Source: Limnohabitans sp. Rim8
GTDB taxonomy: Bacteria > Pseudomonadota > Gammaproteobacteria > Burkholderiales > Burkholderiaceae_C
DNA: 37,398 nt
Assembly: GCF_945901735.1 (NCBI RefSeq)
Contig: NZ_CAMDLM010000033.1
Span: forward strand, 1-37,398
Direction: 5' to 3'
The notes under the pieces were generated by a model that saw only the letters and a program-made list of their open reading frames with translations, was not told the DNA's origin and searched no databases. Position numbers and translations under genes: made by a program. Positions 36,963 through 37,398 of this stretch are shown piece after piece; the first letter of the stretch is position 1; each line of letters begins with the position of its first letter.

Positions 36963-37398
36963 TCAGCAGGCCGCTGCCATGGCCAGGCCGTGCTCACGCA
37001 ACTGGGCCATTTTGTAGCGCAAGGTGCGTGGGCTGATGCCCAAGCGTTTGGCCGCTTCGGTTTTGCTGGGGGTGCTGGCCAGTGTGGCCATGATCACTTG
37101 GTGCTCGTTCAGGCGCACGGCGCTGTGCAGGTCGGTGGGCAAGCTGCCGCATTGGTCGGTGCTGTCTGATTCTTGCAAGCCCAGGTTGTCCTTGGCCGCA
37201 GCCATGAACAGTTCCATGTGCGTGGCCGATGGGGTCTCTTGTGGCACCACATCCAGTGCTGCACTCCAAGTCACAGGTGCCAAGGCCGCAGCGCTGGCGG
37301 TCAACCAGTCGTCAAACATCAGGTGTGCCGGCGTGACCATATGGTCGGTGCACAGCACCATGGCACGGCGCATCACGTTTTCCAGCTCGCGCACGTTG
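36963..37398 (-). CDS. NtrC-type sigma-54-dependent flagellar regulator, C-terminal part (cut by window edge)
   Basis: Probably a FleR/FlrC-like response regulator that activates mid-class flagellar genes with sigma-54. The visible 144 codons begin with NVRELENVMRRAMVLCTDH, the end of an AAA+ sigma-54-interaction domain. A variable linker follows, then a Fis-type helix-turn-helix (LNEHQVIMATLASTPSKTEA, AKRLGISPRTLRYKMAQL). The receiver and Walker motifs lie beyond the window. Its place directly before fliE supports a flagellar role. Which of FleR, FlrC or FlbD-like it is cannot be decided from the fragment. Confidence 0.88.
   Translation of the reverse strand, partial: NVRELENVMRRAMVLCTDHMVTPAHLMFDDWLTASAAALAPVTWSAALDVVPQETPSATHMELFMAAAKDNLGLQESDSTDQCGSLPTDLHSAVRLNEHQVIMATLASTPSKTEAAKRLGISPRTLRYKMAQLREHGLAMAAAC

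Overview
The window is chromosomal DNA from a GC-rich (my estimate, near 60%) betaproteobacterium, most likely of the family Comamonadaceae (Burkholderiales). The basis is the gene order tpiA-secG-tRNA-Leu-nuoA to nuoN followed by a DUF2818 gene, an endonuclease-type MutL, and the protein sequences as recognised by eye. The genus is not resolved; a Limnohabitans/Rhodoferax-like freshwater lineage is a guess. Most of the window is ordinary housekeeping sequence. No prophage, insertion sequence, CRISPR array or defence locus is visible.

Layout. Positions 1-296 hold the start of argH on the minus strand, cut by the window edge. Positions 419-3121 hold rpsO with a strong terminator, then pnp preceded by a long leader hairpin. 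A tract of heptameric tandem repeats (3134-3283) leads into a quinone oxidoreductase, tpiA and secG. A tRNA-Leu(GAG) gene (5625-5709) lies directly before the complete 14-gene nuoA-N operon for respiratory complex I (5776-20204). The same strand continues with a DUF2818 membrane protein, a Nudix hydrolase, a DUF1178 protein and arfB, which meets miaA tail to tail with overlapping stop codons. On the minus strand mutL, an MFS exporter gene and miaA form an overlapping operon, divergent from dedA.

From 27 kb to 30 kb lies a small catabolic island: pobA (4-hydroxybenzoate to protocatechuate) divergent from an IclR-family regulator of the PobR/PcaU type. Between them is an operator with the three-repeat architecture described for PobR/PcaU. 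REP-like palindromes flank pobA on both sides, and a different set is built in frame into the MutL linker. A decayed short-chain dehydrogenase fragment follows the regulator gene.

From 29.8 kb to the end, the minus strand carries a flagellar basal-body operon. It starts with the tail of an NtrC-type flagellar regulator (FleR/FlrC-like), followed by fliE, fliF, fliG, fliH, fliI, fliJ and an unrecognised secreted protein where fliK might be expected.

The items most worth following up are the in-frame REP array in mutL, the PobR-type operator with a REP pair beside it, the heptamer tract reaching the start codon of the oxidoreductase, probable leaderless starts of argH, mutL and dedA, the pnp leader hairpin, and the unknown secreted protein after fliJ.
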